From Streptomyces adelaidensis (lineage in GTDB: Bacteria; Actinomycetota; Actinomycetes; Streptomycetales; Streptomycetaceae), in NCBI RefSeq assembly GCF_016598475.1, contig NZ_JAEMUX010000029.1, positions 24,881 to 88,880 of the forward strand: a stretch of 64,000 bases of DNA, given 5' to 3'. The notes under the pieces were generated by a model. It worked only from the letters and a program-made list of their open reading frames with translations, was not told the DNA's origin and ran no database searches. Of this stretch, positions 7,511 through 15,486 are shown in pieces (position 1 is the first letter of the stretch; every line of letters begins with the position of its first letter). The position numbers were made by a program, and so were the translations under genes.

Positions 7511-8281
7511 GTGGAGCAGCGCATTGGTTCGAACAGCCAGCCCCTGGCCGCCGCCGCGGTCGACCCGTCGCACATCCCCGGAATCACGGCACCGGTGTCC
7601 GTGAAGAAGGAGAAGCAGGAGGAGCCGGAGGACATCAAGCCGACGGAATCCGCGGAGCAGGCGGAGACCGTGGAACAGGCGGAGACCGTGGAGCCGGACG
7701 AGGCTGCCCCGGAGCAGGACGAGCCGTCCGACGAGGCGGAATCCGAGGACGAGGACGAGGCGGAGGAAGAGGAGACCGACGACGGTCCCGTCTTCGAGGC
7801 CTCCGACCGCCGCGCGAAGATCGTCGCCGACAGCCGTGGCGTACGGCTGCACCTGGACGACCAGGAGTGCGAGTTCCGCTGGGACGAGATCGGCGCGATC
7901 GAGACGGAGTCCCCGCGCTTCGGCAAGCGTTTCACCGTGACCGTCCACACTCCCGACCGCCGCTGGTACCCCCTCGAGATCGAGGCCACGGCCAAGTCCC
8001 AGCACGCCGAGTGGGAGACCCGGATCGACGAGGTCATGGACGCCTACTTCGACGACGGCGAGGCCGAGGACGCGGTCGAGGGTGAGACTGAGGTCGAGGT
8101 CGAGGTCGAGGGTGAGACTGAGGTCGAGGTCGAGGTCGAGGGTGAGACTGAGGTCGAGGTCGAGGTCGAGGTCGAGGGTGAGACTGAGCCCGAGTCCAAG
8201 TCCGAGGTTGAGACTGAGGCCGAGGACGCGGCCGAGGGCAACGACGCGGCCAAGGACGCGGCCAAGGCCAAGGACGAGTAG
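7511..8281 (+). CDS. Conserved acidic actinobacterial protein with C-terminal Glu/Val repeats
   Basis: A 256-residue, strongly acidic protein of unknown function. Residues ~30-90 are Glu/Pro/Asp-rich and probably disordered. A compact core follows (about residues 95-180: FEASDRRAKIVADSRG, WDEIGAIETESPRFGKRF, RRWYPLEI) that looks like a small PH-like beta domain, similar in outline to the one in the protein at 14773. The C-terminus is a repeated EVEVEVEGET tract ending in Ala/Lys. There is no signal peptide or membrane segment. GTG at 7511 gives the longest plausible product; GTG at 7601 (VKKEKQEE) is an alternative and neither has a strong ribosome site. The core domain may be a membrane- or protein-binding module, but no function is claimed. 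Confidence 0.65.
   Translation: MEQRIGSNSQPLAAAAVDPSHIPGITAPVSVKKEKQEEPEDIKPTESAEQAETVEQAETVEPDEAAPEQDEPSDEAESEDEDEAEEEETDDGPVFEASDRRAKIVADSRGVRLHLDDQECEFRWDEIGAIETESPRFGKRFTVTVHTPDRRWYPLEIEATAKSQHAEWETRIDEVMDAYFDDGEAEDAVEGETEVEVEVEGETEVEVEVEGETEVEVEVEVEGETEPESKSEVETEAEDAAEGNDAAKDAAKAKDE
8081..8190. repeat. 30-base tandem repeat in the acidic protein gene
   Basis: Three units of GGTGAGACTGAGGTCGAGGT plus CGAGGTCGAG occur, the third six bases longer, then a partial fourth. They encode GETEVEVEVE repeats near the C-terminus. Near-perfect identity points to recent slippage. Confidence 0.9.
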
Positions 8282-8282
8282 A

Positions 8283-8378
8283 GCGCCCCGTCAGGGGCGC
8301 GGGGAACTGCGCGACCAGCCACGACCGGCCCGCAGTTCCCCACTCACAGAAGCCCCCGAGCTCTCATCGGCTCAAGCG
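8283..8378. repeat. Dispersed intergenic element, copy 2 (extended form)
   Basis: The hairpin GCGCCCC-GTCA-GGGGCGC starts at the stop codon of the acidic protein gene. It is followed by GGGGAACTGCGCGACCAGCC, ACGA and CCCGCAG. The following block GCCCCCGAGCTCT, two bases, then CGGCTCAA is shared with the copy at 56307, so the full element is about 95 bases. It lies between convergent genes and could terminate both. Confidence 0.75.
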
Positions 8379-8410
8379 GCGCAGCTAAGCGGCGCAGCTA
8401 AGCGGCGCAG
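8374..8410. repeat. 13-base tandem repeat carrying the carboxypeptidase stop codon
   Basis: Three units of AAGCGGCGCAGCT (the last partial) overlap the 3' end of the carboxypeptidase gene. On the minus strand each unit reads TGC GCC GCT followed by a stop. The terminal Cys-Ala-Ala-stop has thus been duplicated twice beyond the functional stop, in shifted frames. Confidence 0.85.
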
Positions 8411-9777
8411 TACTGCGACTCCTTGCCGATCGACCGGTACATACAGTCCGAGTTCTCCAGCAACTGCAACACCGCGTCCCGGTTCCGCGCCGTCTCCCGG
8501 GCGATGACCTCGTCGGGCGGGTAGAACCCACCGCCCGAAGCCGACGACGGATACATCTCGAATGTATAGGCGAAAATCTTCTGGTTGCCCCACAGCCAGT
8601 CGTCGATCGACCCGTCCGTGATGTACAGGTCACTGGACTGCTCGGGCGTGTACCCGTTGCTCGCGGCCATCTTCCCGCCGACCGTCGCGAACGCGTTGCG
8701 GTCGTCCGCCGTCATCCCCGTCGTCGTATCGGCGGTCGTGTACCCGAACGGCCACAGCACCAGCTCGCTGTACGTGTGGAAGTCGACGCCGGTCTTGATC
8801 TGCTGGACCCCGCCGACGACCCGGCTGCGCACGAAGTTCGCGACGACCTTCACCTCGGGCGCCGACTCGGCGGCGGCACCCCGGTAGGTGTCCGACGACG
8901 TGGACCCGGACGAACCGCCACAGCAGCCCCAGCGGTAGTTCCAGTTCCGGTTGAGGTCCGTGCCGACGCTCGACGAACCGCTGTTGGGCTGCCGGTTCTT
9001 GCGCCACGAGCGGTACGAGCCGGTGGCGACGTCGTACTCGCCGCCGTCCGGGTTGAGGTCCGGGACGATCCAGATCTCGCGGTTGTTCACCATGTTGGTG
9101 ACCCGGGAGTCGGTGCCGTAGTCGGAGGTCAGCTCGTTGACCAGATAGAGCGCCATCTCGACGGTCATGTGCTCACGGGCGTGCTGATGGTGGGTGAACA
9201 GCACCTCGGGCTCGGCCTCGTCCGTGCCGACGTTGTCGCTGATCTTGATGGCGACGATGTTCCGGCCCTGGTACGAGGTGCCGATGACCCGCTGGCTGAC
9301 GATGGAACTGTTCGCCGAGACCACGGAGTTGATCTCGCTCGTCATCTCCGCGTAGTTGTGATAGAGCGAGTCGGCGGACGGGAAGTCGAAGAGCCGTACG
9401 TCGTCCTCGCCGTTCGACCGGTCCGGCGCCGCGCCCAACGACGTGATCTCGTAGCCCTGTCGGCTCAGCTTCTTGATCTGGTCGGCGCGCCCGGAGATGA
9501 ACACCGAGTGGTCGTCGGCGTCGTCCACCGTCACGCCGGCCTGCTGCAGCGCCGTACGGGACTTGGTGTCCGAGTGCATGTGGACCTCGTACTGGCGGAT
9601 GTCGTCCGCCGAGGCCTCGGGCCGCTCGGCGCTGGTCGCCGTCGCGTCCGTGGTGGTCGCGGCGACCGGCGCCGCGAGGGCCAGCGCCAGCAGGGTGGCG
9701 AGGGCGGCGGTACGGCGGCCTGATCTCCTGCCCGTGCCGCCGGGCGTCGCCGAACTGCCGCGTATGCGGAGTCGCAT
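8398..9777 (-). CDS. Secreted zinc carboxypeptidase, M14 family
   Basis: A 459-residue exported metallopeptidase that removes C-terminal residues from peptides. An Arg-rich n-region and long hydrophobic Ala/Leu stretch (residues 20-41) form a signal peptide, followed by a propeptide-like segment to about residue 130. The M14 zinc site is the HxxE in HAREH (H199, E202). Substrate-binding features such as DLNRNW and the general-base Glu in AYTFEMYP are present. Length suits the zinc carboxypeptidase T/SG group. GGAGA precedes ATG 9777. A CCGG segment in the substrate loop and a final CAA tail supply cysteines for possible disulfides. It is monocistronic and convergent with the acidic protein gene. 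Confidence 0.93.
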   Translation of the reverse strand: MRLRIRGSSATPGGTGRRSGRRTAALATLLALALAAPVAATTTDATATSAERPEASADDIRQYEVHMHSDTKSRTALQQAGVTVDDADDHSVFISGRADQIKKLSRQGYEITSLGAAPDRSNGEDDVRLFDFPSADSLYHNYAEMTSEINSVVSANSSIVSQRVIGTSYQGRNIVAIKISDNVGTDEAEPEVLFTHHQHAREHMTVEMALYLVNELTSDYGTDSRVTNMVNNREIWIVPDLNPDGGEYDVATGSYRSWRKNRQPNSGSSSVGTDLNRNWNYRWGCCGGSSGSTSSDTYRGAAAESAPEVKVVANFVRSRVVGGVQQIKTGVDFHTYSELVLWPFGYTTADTTTGMTADDRNAFATVGGKMAASNGYTPEQSSDLYITDGSIDDWLWGNQKIFAYTFEMYPSSASGGGFYPPDEVIARETARNRDAVLQLLENSDCMYRSIGKESQYCAA

Positions 9778-9993
9778 GAAGTCTCCTATTTCTCCAGGGA
9801 TTCCGGGGTCTCCGGAAGGTGGGGAGTGGAGCGGGGGGTGGATCCTTGCGACGTGCCTCGGGCCTGCCGGTGACCGTGGGGTGCCCGACAGGCCCTGGTG
9901 CGGGTGTGGCGCTCATGGTGCGGGCATGGCATGCCCAGGTCAAGAGTGACCGTGGAGAGCGCGCCGTCGGCGTGGCCGGAAACGGGCAGGGAA

Positions 9994-10271
9994 ATGGCCG
10001 AGGTGAGCCGGGAAACGGCCGGCGCCGGCGCGCGGCGGCGCAGTGCGTTCGCCGCGACGAGCCGCGACCACCTCCCCGTCGACACCACCACCTTCGTCGA
10101 CCGCCACCCCGAACCCGCCGAAGGCCGCCGCCTGTTGACCAGAACCCGGCTGGTCATCCCCACCGGCCCCGGCCCCGGCCCCGGCGGCGTCGGCGTCGGC
10201 GCGTCGGCAAGACCCGCCTCGCCACCCGCCTCGCCCCGCCGCACCCGCAGCGCGCCCCCAGGCAGGCGTAA
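9994..10271 (+). pseudogene. Truncated, frameshifted remnant of a LuxR/AfsR-type regulator with NB-ARC ATPase
   Basis: After ATG 9994 (GGCAGGG upstream) the frame reads DHLPVDTTTFVDRHPEPAEG and RRLLTRTRLVIPTGPG. This matches the usual entry to the ATPase domain of large LuxR/SARP regulators (LP..TTFVGR..E...RRLL..RLVTLTGPGGVGKTRLA). The Walker A continues as GVGKTRLATRLA only in another frame. The intervening DNA shows a duplicated GGCCCC and CGTCGG run, so slippage broke the P-loop. Nothing of the remaining ~2 kb of such a gene is present. This is a dead fragment upstream of the next ATPase gene. Confidence 0.6.
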
Positions 10272-10344
10272 GCCATACACGTCCACGTACATGACCATCA
10301 GCCCCGAACGTGAGCATTTCCGGACGTACCCGGGCGGAAAACAG

Positions 10345-10370
10345 GTATATGCACAGCTGGAAACGGGTAT
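10345..10370 (+). promoter_or_regulatory. Possible sigma-B-like promoter of the ATP-binding protein gene
   Basis: GTAT, 16 bases, GGGTAT lies 44 bases upstream of ATG 10414. It resembles the GNTT-N14-16-GGGTAT promoters recognised by stress sigma factors of the SigB group in Streptomyces. The downstream gene encodes an RsbW-like kinase fold, which would fit. This is a motif match only. Confidence 0.3.
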
Positions 10371-10413
10371 TCCTCCCCGTGTGCCGGGTACGTGCGGGGG
10401 CAACCCTGGAAGC

Positions 10414-10893
10414 ATGCTGCAACTCTCCGGGGGACTCCTTCCGGAATCCGGCCCCCATTTCGCCTCGTACCCCCAACCGCCCATGGGTGCGGGCCACTTG
10501 AGCGTCGAGTACGACCCCCGTCCCACCGCTGCCGCGCAGGCACGCGCGCAGGTGCGCAGGCAGCTGGAGGGATGGGGGCTGCTCGACCAGACCGACACGG
10601 CGGAGCTGCTGGTGAGCGAGCTGGTCACCAATGCGCTGGTGCACGCGGAGAGCCGACTGAAGCTGACGTTGTCGGCCGCGCACGGAGTACTGCGCTGTGA
10701 GGTGTCGGACGCCGACGGCCGCGAACCCAGGGTGCGCCGGACGACGGAGATATCGGAGAGCGGCAGAGGGATGTTCCTGGTGGACGCGCTCGCCGGGCGC
10801 TGGGGGTGCCATCAGGACGGGCCGGGCAAGACCGTGTGGTTCGAGCTCGGCACGTGCGGGTCCGACGGCTGTGGCCGGCGACAGCTGACGTGA
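10414..10893 (+). CDS. RsbW-like ATP-binding protein (anti-sigma-factor-type HATPase)
   Basis: A 159-residue single-domain GHKL ATPase. The N box is ELLVSELVTNALVHA, the G1-like region CEVSDADGREPR, and the G2 box ESGRGMFLVDALAGRWG, followed by GKTVWFEL. Such proteins are numerous in Streptomyces and include anti-sigma factors/serine kinases. No anti-anti-sigma gene lies adjacent, so the partner is unknown. ATG 10414 gives the normal family N-terminus (LSVEYDPRP soon after). An upstream in-frame ATG at 10290 would add 41 residues with no ribosome site. It ends in a Cys-containing tail CGSDGCGRR. Confidence 0.8.
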   Translation: MLQLSGGLLPESGPHFASYPQPPMGAGHLSVEYDPRPTAAAQARAQVRRQLEGWGLLDQTDTAELLVSELVTNALVHAESRLKLTLSAAHGVLRCEVSDADGREPRVRRTTEISESGRGMFLVDALAGRWGCHQDGPGKTVWFELGTCGSDGCGRRQLT

Positions 10894-10946
10894 CCCGCGG
10901 AGTTCCGGAGCGCGGAGCCACTCGACCCGCCCCGGAACCACAGCCC

Positions 10947-10979
10947 GGGCCCCGGCGGCACGCCCAGCCGCCGGGGCCC
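10947..10979 (+). terminator. GC hairpin after the ATP-binding protein gene
   Basis: A perfect 13-bp stem GGGCCCCGGCGGC / GCCGCCGGGGCCC with a 7-base loop, 53 bases after the stop. No T-run follows, which is common for Streptomyces terminators. Confidence 0.6.
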
Positions 10980-11092
10980 GCCCCCACCACCGCCCCCACC
11001 ACTCCGCCGCCCCCGACCATCAAGATCACTCCCCGTTTCCTTCACCGCATGCCCTCTTGTGCCCGCGCCGGCTTTGCGCTTTCTTGATCGAC

Positions 11093-12409
11093 ATGGCTGA
11101 CACCACGGACAACACAGCTGCCGGGGAAGCGACTTCGGCCCCTCGCAAGTCCAGCTGGAAGTACATAGGCCCCGGCATCGTCGTCGCCGCCACCGGCGTC
11201 GGCGCCGGCGACCTGGTGGCGACCCTGATCGCGGGAAGCAACTTCGGCTACACCCTGCTGTGGGCGGCCGTCCTCGGCTGTCTCGTCAAGATCTCCCTCG
11301 CCGAGGCGGCCGGCCGCTGGCATCTGTCCACCGGCCGCACCCTCTTCGACGGCTGGGCGAGCCTCGGCCGCTGGACGACGTGGTTCTTCGTCGTGTACGT
11401 CGTGATCTGGGGCTTCGTGTACGGCGCCGCCGCGATGTCCTCCAGCGCACTGCCCCTGCAGGCACTGTTCCCGGACGTCATGGACCTCAAGTGGTGGGCC
11501 ATCGCCTGCGGTCTGACCGGTCTGGTCTTCGTCTGGTTCAACAAGTACGAGGTCTTCGAGAAGGTCATGACGGTCCTCGTGGGCGTCATGTTCGTGGTGA
11601 CGGTCTACCTGGCGATCCGTGTCACCCCGAACCTCCCCGACGCCTTCGCCGGCCTCCTGCCCGTCCTCCCCGACGAGAAGGACTCCGTCCTCAACACCCT
11701 CGGCCTGATCGGCGGCGTCGGCGGCACGATCACGCTGGCCGCGTACGGCTACTGGGTCAACGCCAAGGGCTGGACGAACACCGGCTGGATGAAGGTCATG
11801 CGCCTCGACAACCGGGTCGCGTACATCACGACCGGCATCTTCGTGATCGCGATGCTCTTCGTCGGCGCCGAGCTGCTGCACTCCGCGAACATCGCCATGG
11901 CCAGCGGCGACAAGGGCCTGATCCAGCTCAGCGACATCCTGGCCGACGAGTACGGCACGGCCACCGCCAAGTTCTTCCTGATCGGCTTCTTCGCCGCCTC
12001 GTACACCTCCCTCATCGGCGTCTGGCACGGCGTGAGCCTGATGTTCGCGGACTTCGTGGAGCGCTTCCGCAGGAAGGGGGAGGGGAAGGTGACAGGCGAG
12101 GAGGTCGCCTCCGGCCGACGCGAGAAGTCCTGGCCGTTCCGCGCGTACCTGCTCTGGCTGACCTTCCCGCCCATCGTCCTGCTCTTCCAGGGCCAGCCCT
12201 TCCGCCTGATCATCCTCTACGGCGTCCTCGGCGCGGCCTTCCTCCCCTTCCTCGCCGGCACCCTCCTCTGGCTCCTCAACACCTCCCGTACGCCACGGGA
12301 ATGGCGCAACGGATACGTCAGCAACGGGATGCTGGTGACCGCGGGTCTGCTGTTCCTGGTCCTGGCGGTGAAGCAGATCTGGGACCAGCCGTGGGCGAAC
12401 TTCTTCTGA
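11093..12409 (+). CDS. Nramp-family-like metal ion transporter
   Basis: A membrane protein of 438 residues with about eleven hydrophobic helices. It keeps the Nramp lead-in GPGIVVAATG and a later AYGYWVNAKGW, but the TM1 metal-binding tetrad DPGN of classical Mn/Fe transporters is replaced by GAGD (GVGAGDLVAT). A broken helix-6 region (LAAYGYW) lacks an obvious A..M pair. It therefore belongs to an Nramp-related branch whose substrate may not be Mn2+ or Fe2+. I chose ATG 11093 (MADTTDN), which gives a short cytoplasmic N-terminus. No clear Shine-Dalgarno is visible, so leaderless or weak initiation is possible. Confidence 0.8.
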   Translation: MADTTDNTAAGEATSAPRKSSWKYIGPGIVVAATGVGAGDLVATLIAGSNFGYTLLWAAVLGCLVKISLAEAAGRWHLSTGRTLFDGWASLGRWTTWFFVVYVVIWGFVYGAAAMSSSALPLQALFPDVMDLKWWAIACGLTGLVFVWFNKYEVFEKVMTVLVGVMFVVTVYLAIRVTPNLPDAFAGLLPVLPDEKDSVLNTLGLIGGVGGTITLAAYGYWVNAKGWTNTGWMKVMRLDNRVAYITTGIFVIAMLFVGAELLHSANIAMASGDKGLIQLSDILADEYGTATAKFFLIGFFAASYTSLIGVWHGVSLMFADFVERFRRKGEGKVTGEEVASGRREKSWPFRAYLLWLTFPPIVLLFQGQPFRLIILYGVLGAAFLPFLAGTLLWLLNTSRTPREWRNGYVSNGMLVTAGLLFLVLAVKQIWDQPWANFF

Positions 12410-12998
12410 CTCCCGAAGGGGCGGGGAGACGGAGGGCGCAGGGGCGGCTAGTCGAGCGTCTTCCACTTCTCGCCGGTGGCCTGAAGTGCCGGTCCTCATC
12501 GTGCGGGGCGGCCCCGGTCGAGGAGGCGTCCCCACGCGGCTCCACCCTGTGCACCACGGCTTACGGCGCCGACGCGGCCCGCGCCGACAGGCGCTCCGGG
12601 CCGGCGGCGAACTCCTTGTCACCGTAGGAGTCGTCTTCCTGCCTTGGTAGCGCGCCAACCGTGGTGGACCAACCGGGGGCGAGGGAAGACAGGCCGGGTG
12701 GCGACTCCGGCACGGTCGCCGACTCGGGCACAGCGGTCGGCGCTGCACCCGCGCCCTGCACCAGCCCTCGACTCACCGCCAACCCACCCCCCCCCGCTGA
12801 CCCTCACCACCCACCCGCATCCGGGATACACGTCCGGGTACCGCCTGGTGGTCTGGGCCAAGCTGAGCTCCATGCGGCCTCGCCAGGAGTAGACGCTGAG
12901 TCAAATTCTCTGTGGACGCATTGCTGATGACCTCACAGGATTTCCACTGCATCCTGATCAGGCCCTTCGGAATCGACCGCAAGGAATATGGAGAGCCC
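12410..12998. other. Long intergenic region, possibly with gene debris
   Basis: About 590 bases lie between the transporter and the I36-like gene. On the minus strand a short open tract ends LQATGEKWKTLD-stop at 12450, and another reads SYGDKEFAAGPERLSA before a stop near 12561. They look protein-like but have no complete gene around them and may be decayed remnants. The last 100 bases, which contain AGTCAAATTCTCTGTGG, probably hold the promoter of the downstream gene. Confidence 0.35.
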
Positions 12999-13415
12999 AT
13001 GATCAAGTCCCGTATAGGTGCCCTTGCTCTGACTGCCGCTTCAGCCGGCATTCTCAGCATTATCCCGACCCAGGCCCATGCCGCGGGCGGTGCGAATGGC
13101 TGCATTGCCAATGCCGCCACCCCGAGTCAGGCGTTCTGTTTCTTCTACAACTCCAACCTGGAGGGGTCCTTCGCCGGGATGGCCACGAGACAGGCAAGCC
13201 TCGCCGGCCACAAGTTCAGTTACGCGGGCACCACTAACGCCGGCCTCGGGCAGGCCGTGATGAACAACTCCGCCAGCGTGTACAACAACAATTCCACCTG
13301 CGTTCGTATCTACTACAACACCAACTTCGCCGGCCCTTCGGACACGGTGTCGGCCAGGAGTGGCAGGAACCTTGTGAACACCTACAACGACAACGCCTCC
13401 TCTCTGCCTTGCTGA
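12999..13415 (+). CDS. Small secreted protein, peptidase inhibitor family I36-like
   Basis: A 138-residue exported protein. A signal peptide (MIKSRIGALALTA...TQAHAAGG, cleavage near residue 28) is followed by a Cys-containing domain. That domain carries two similar halves, FCFFYNSNLEGSFAGM and CVRIYYNTNFAGPSDTV, the layout of beta/gamma-crystallin-like I36 inhibitors of Streptomyces. Four Cys in the mature part could form two disulfides. GGAGAG precedes ATG 12999. Base composition is less G+C-rich at third positions than the neighbours. A strong hairpin terminator follows. An anti-peptidase role is inferred from family; the target is unknown. Confidence 0.75.
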   Translation: MIKSRIGALALTAASAGILSIIPTQAHAAGGANGCIANAATPSQAFCFFYNSNLEGSFAGMATRQASLAGHKFSYAGTTNAGLGQAVMNNSASVYNNNSTCVRIYYNTNFAGPSDTVSARSGRNLVNTYNDNASSLPC

Positions 13416-13428
13416 AGCAGGCGTAAAG

Positions 13429-13468
13429 GGGCTCGCGGCCGTCTCTTTCGGGCGGAGGCCGCGAGCCC
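13429..13468 (+). terminator. Hairpin terminator of the I36-like gene
   Basis: A perfect 12-bp stem GGGCTCGCGGCC / GGCCGCGAGCCC with a 16-base loop begins 13 bases after the stop. It separates the I36-like gene from the lipoprotein gene and would give partial read-through or full termination. Confidence 0.75.
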
Positions 13469-13527
13469 GTTCGGCTTCCTCGCGCTCCCTGTACCGGCCA
13501 ACCCCATCCCTGAGGCAAGAGCAGATC

Positions 13528-14481
13528 ATGCGTACTCCGGCCAGGACCCTCACCGCTGCCCTCATCCTCACCGCCGTCGTCGGATGCTCGGCCGAACAGG
13601 AGGCCGGCTCGGCGGGATCACGTACCTCCGGACCTCCCACAGCCGCGGCGACGAAGAACGCGGCGGAGAAGTACAGGCCGCAGCGGCTCCCGCTCCCCAT
13701 CTATGACTACAAGTTCACCCCCGAGGAGAACGCAGTCGTCGATCGGGCCACCGACATCGCCATGTCCTCGTGCATGAGCCGGTACGGCTACTCCCTGAAG
13801 ACCACGGAGCCCACGATCACCCTGGGCGACCGGCGATACGGCGTGATCGACCTCTACGCCGCCCGGCAGTACGGGTACCACGTGGTGACACGAGGAGCGT
13901 CATCGGATGTCCAGAACCGGAGGTTCAGCGAGGACGAGGCCTCGGCGATGACCGGGGGGCTGTTCCTCGACGCCGTCACGGGTGAATTCCATGCGATACC
14001 CGGTTACTCCGGCCCAGTCACCGAGCTGAATGGCGAACGGGTTCCGAAGGGGGGATGCTCCGCCGAGGCGCGTCGGGAACTGCTGGGACGCGAATCCTTG
14101 CGCACGCATGCGGACATCGTGAGCGATATCGACACGACGTCCTTCGCTCGGTCGCAGAAGGTCCCCGTGGTCGCCAAGGCGCTCGCGGAATGGTCGGTGT
14201 GCATGAAGAGCGAGGGATACTCCTACGCCACCCCGCTCGAAAGCATCAGTGCTGTAAACCTGGACGAACCCGGTGCGGACAAGAGCGAGGTGAGACTGGC
14301 GACCGCTGACGTCGAATGCAAGAAGAAGGTCGGGCTGGTGAAAATCTGGAGCGCGGCCGAAGCCGAGATCCAGGGTGAAATGATTTTGGCTTCCCGTCAG
14401 CCCCTCCAGCAGCAGAAGCAGGACAACGACACCACTCTACGGAACGCCCGGTCACTCATCGCCGCGCACCCGGACTCGTAG
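13528..14481 (+). CDS. Putative lipoprotein of unknown function
   Basis: A 317-residue protein with a lipoprotein signal: MRTPARTLTAALILTAVVGC, lipobox VVGC, Cys20. The mature part has no domain I recognise. It contains paired short motifs CMSRYGYSL and CMKSEGYSY that may mark two related helical halves, each with a conserved Cys. The C-terminal ~40 residues are polar and Gln-rich (LQQQKQDND). GCAAGAG lies before ATG 13528. It follows the I36-like secreted inhibitor after a terminator; co-function is possible but unproven. Confidence 0.75.
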   Translation: MRTPARTLTAALILTAVVGCSAEQEAGSAGSRTSGPPTAAATKNAAEKYRPQRLPLPIYDYKFTPEENAVVDRATDIAMSSCMSRYGYSLKTTEPTITLGDRRYGVIDLYAARQYGYHVVTRGASSDVQNRRFSEDEASAMTGGLFLDAVTGEFHAIPGYSGPVTELNGERVPKGGCSAEARRELLGRESLRTHADIVSDIDTTSFARSQKVPVVAKALAEWSVCMKSEGYSYATPLESISAVNLDEPGADKSEVRLATADVECKKKVGLVKIWSAAEAEIQGEMILASRQPLQQQKQDNDTTLRNARSLIAAHPDS

Positions 14482-14772
14482 CGTTCGGGGCAGGGCAGGC
14501 TGAGCCGTCGGCGGGCGTGCACGAGCTGGGCGGCGGCGGAGAACAGGCGCGTGCCGTCGGCGTCGGCACTACGAATGAACCCCGGCAGCGCAGGACGACC
14601 ACGGGGAGGTCGTAGCCGCGCCCGGCGGGCACGTCCCCGATCGCGCCGGAGGCACGTTCCGCTTCTCGTCTCTCACTTCATCGATGCCTTGACACCCGGG
14701 GAATGTTTCATGGGCGGGGGCGGGATACGGTGCGGTACGAGTCACCACGACGGGGCAGAGGGACGATCAGTC

Positions 14773-15267
14773 ATGGACCAGCCGGAGCAGGGCCACCAGC
14801 CGCCACCACCGTCACAGCCGTGGACGCCGCCGGGAGGTCAGCCCGGCTTCGGCCCCCCGCCCCCGCCGTACGCACCCCCGGGCACGCCTCCACAGCCGTA
14901 CGGGCAACCGCCGCAGCCGCCCTATGGGATGACGGCACCGTCCCCCCACTCGTACCCCCAGCCGCAGGCGGGCGCCGCCCCGGCCCAGGGCCCGGAGTTC
15001 CTGGCCGTCGACCGCCGCAACTCCGTCGTCATCGACGCCACCGGCGTCGCCTTCGAGGACCACGGCGTCGCCGTCGACTTCCCCTGGCCCGAGATCCGCA
15101 GCGTCCACTACAAGGCGAGCGGCAACGGCAAGGCCCTCATGGTCGCCGCCATCCACCTCGACGGCAGCTTCTACGAGTGCACGGTCGAGGCCAAGCCGCG
15201 CGAGCGCCTCCACCAGTGGTTCGCCCACCTGGCCCAGGTGCTGGGGTACTACCGCCCGATGGGCTAG
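14773..15267 (+). CDS. Pro/Gln/Gly-rich protein with a PH-like C-terminal domain
   Basis: A 164-residue protein. Residues 1-75 are a Pro/Gln/Gly/Tyr-rich disordered segment (PPPPSQPWTPPGGQPG type). The rest is a compact domain (LAVDRRNSVVIDATGVAFED, WPEIRSVHYKAS, FYECTVEAKPRERLHQW) with the strand pattern of a small bacterial PH-like fold. GAGGGA lies before ATG 14773, which opens MDQPEQG. There is no signal or TM segment. Function is unknown. It is convergent with the DUF397 gene, 17 bases apart. Confidence 0.75.
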   Translation: MDQPEQGHQPPPPSQPWTPPGGQPGFGPPPPPYAPPGTPPQPYGQPPQPPYGMTAPSPHSYPQPQAGAAPAQGPEFLAVDRRNSVVIDATGVAFEDHGVAVDFPWPEIRSVHYKASGNGKALMVAAIHLDGSFYECTVEAKPRERLHQWFAHLAQVLGYYRPMG

Positions 15268-15284
15268 CAACGGCGTACGGCGCC

Positions 15285-15476
15285 TCAGAGCAGGTGATCC
15301 GCCTTACCGGCCTTGATGTCGAGGATGAGCGTGCGGAGCGCTTCACGGGTGTCGGTGAGGTAGGCGTTCTCGGCACCGGCTATGGCGATGTAGGCGTTGC
15401 CGGTGGGGTCGGTGCCGAGGCGGAAGCAGGCCGATCCCTCGGCGCAGAAGGCGTCTTCCCACGTGATGTCGGCCAT
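15285..15476 (-). CDS. DUF397-like small protein paired with XRE regulator
   Basis: A 63-residue acidic protein (MADITWEDAFCAEG..., then RLGTDPTGNAYIAI and a C-terminal helix). In size, position and W...C pattern it resembles DUF397 proteins, which in Streptomyces follow DUF5753 helix-turn-helix genes and act as small partners of them. GAGGAG precedes the ATG and the gene begins 10 bases after the regulator's stop. Sequence similarity to canonical DUF397 is partial. Confidence 0.7.
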   Translation of the reverse strand: MADITWEDAFCAEGSACFRLGTDPTGNAYIAIAGAENAYLTDTREALRTLILDIKAGKADHLL

Positions 15477-15486
15477 GGTCGTCTCC

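Noticed and set aside
12440..12500. Minus-strand tract ending LQATGEKWKTLD-stop
   Set aside because: Only about 16 codons before an in-frame stop; noted in the intergenic entry but not called a gene.
14482..14640. Minus-strand stretch DGTRLFSAAAQLVHARRRL suggesting a gene fragment
   Set aside because: Short, no start, no family recognised; could be decayed coding DNA but evidence is too weak to list.
14689..14731. TTGACA with TACGGT as a promoter for the gene at 14773
   Set aside because: The hexamers are about 31 bases apart, far from the 16-18 base spacing needed.
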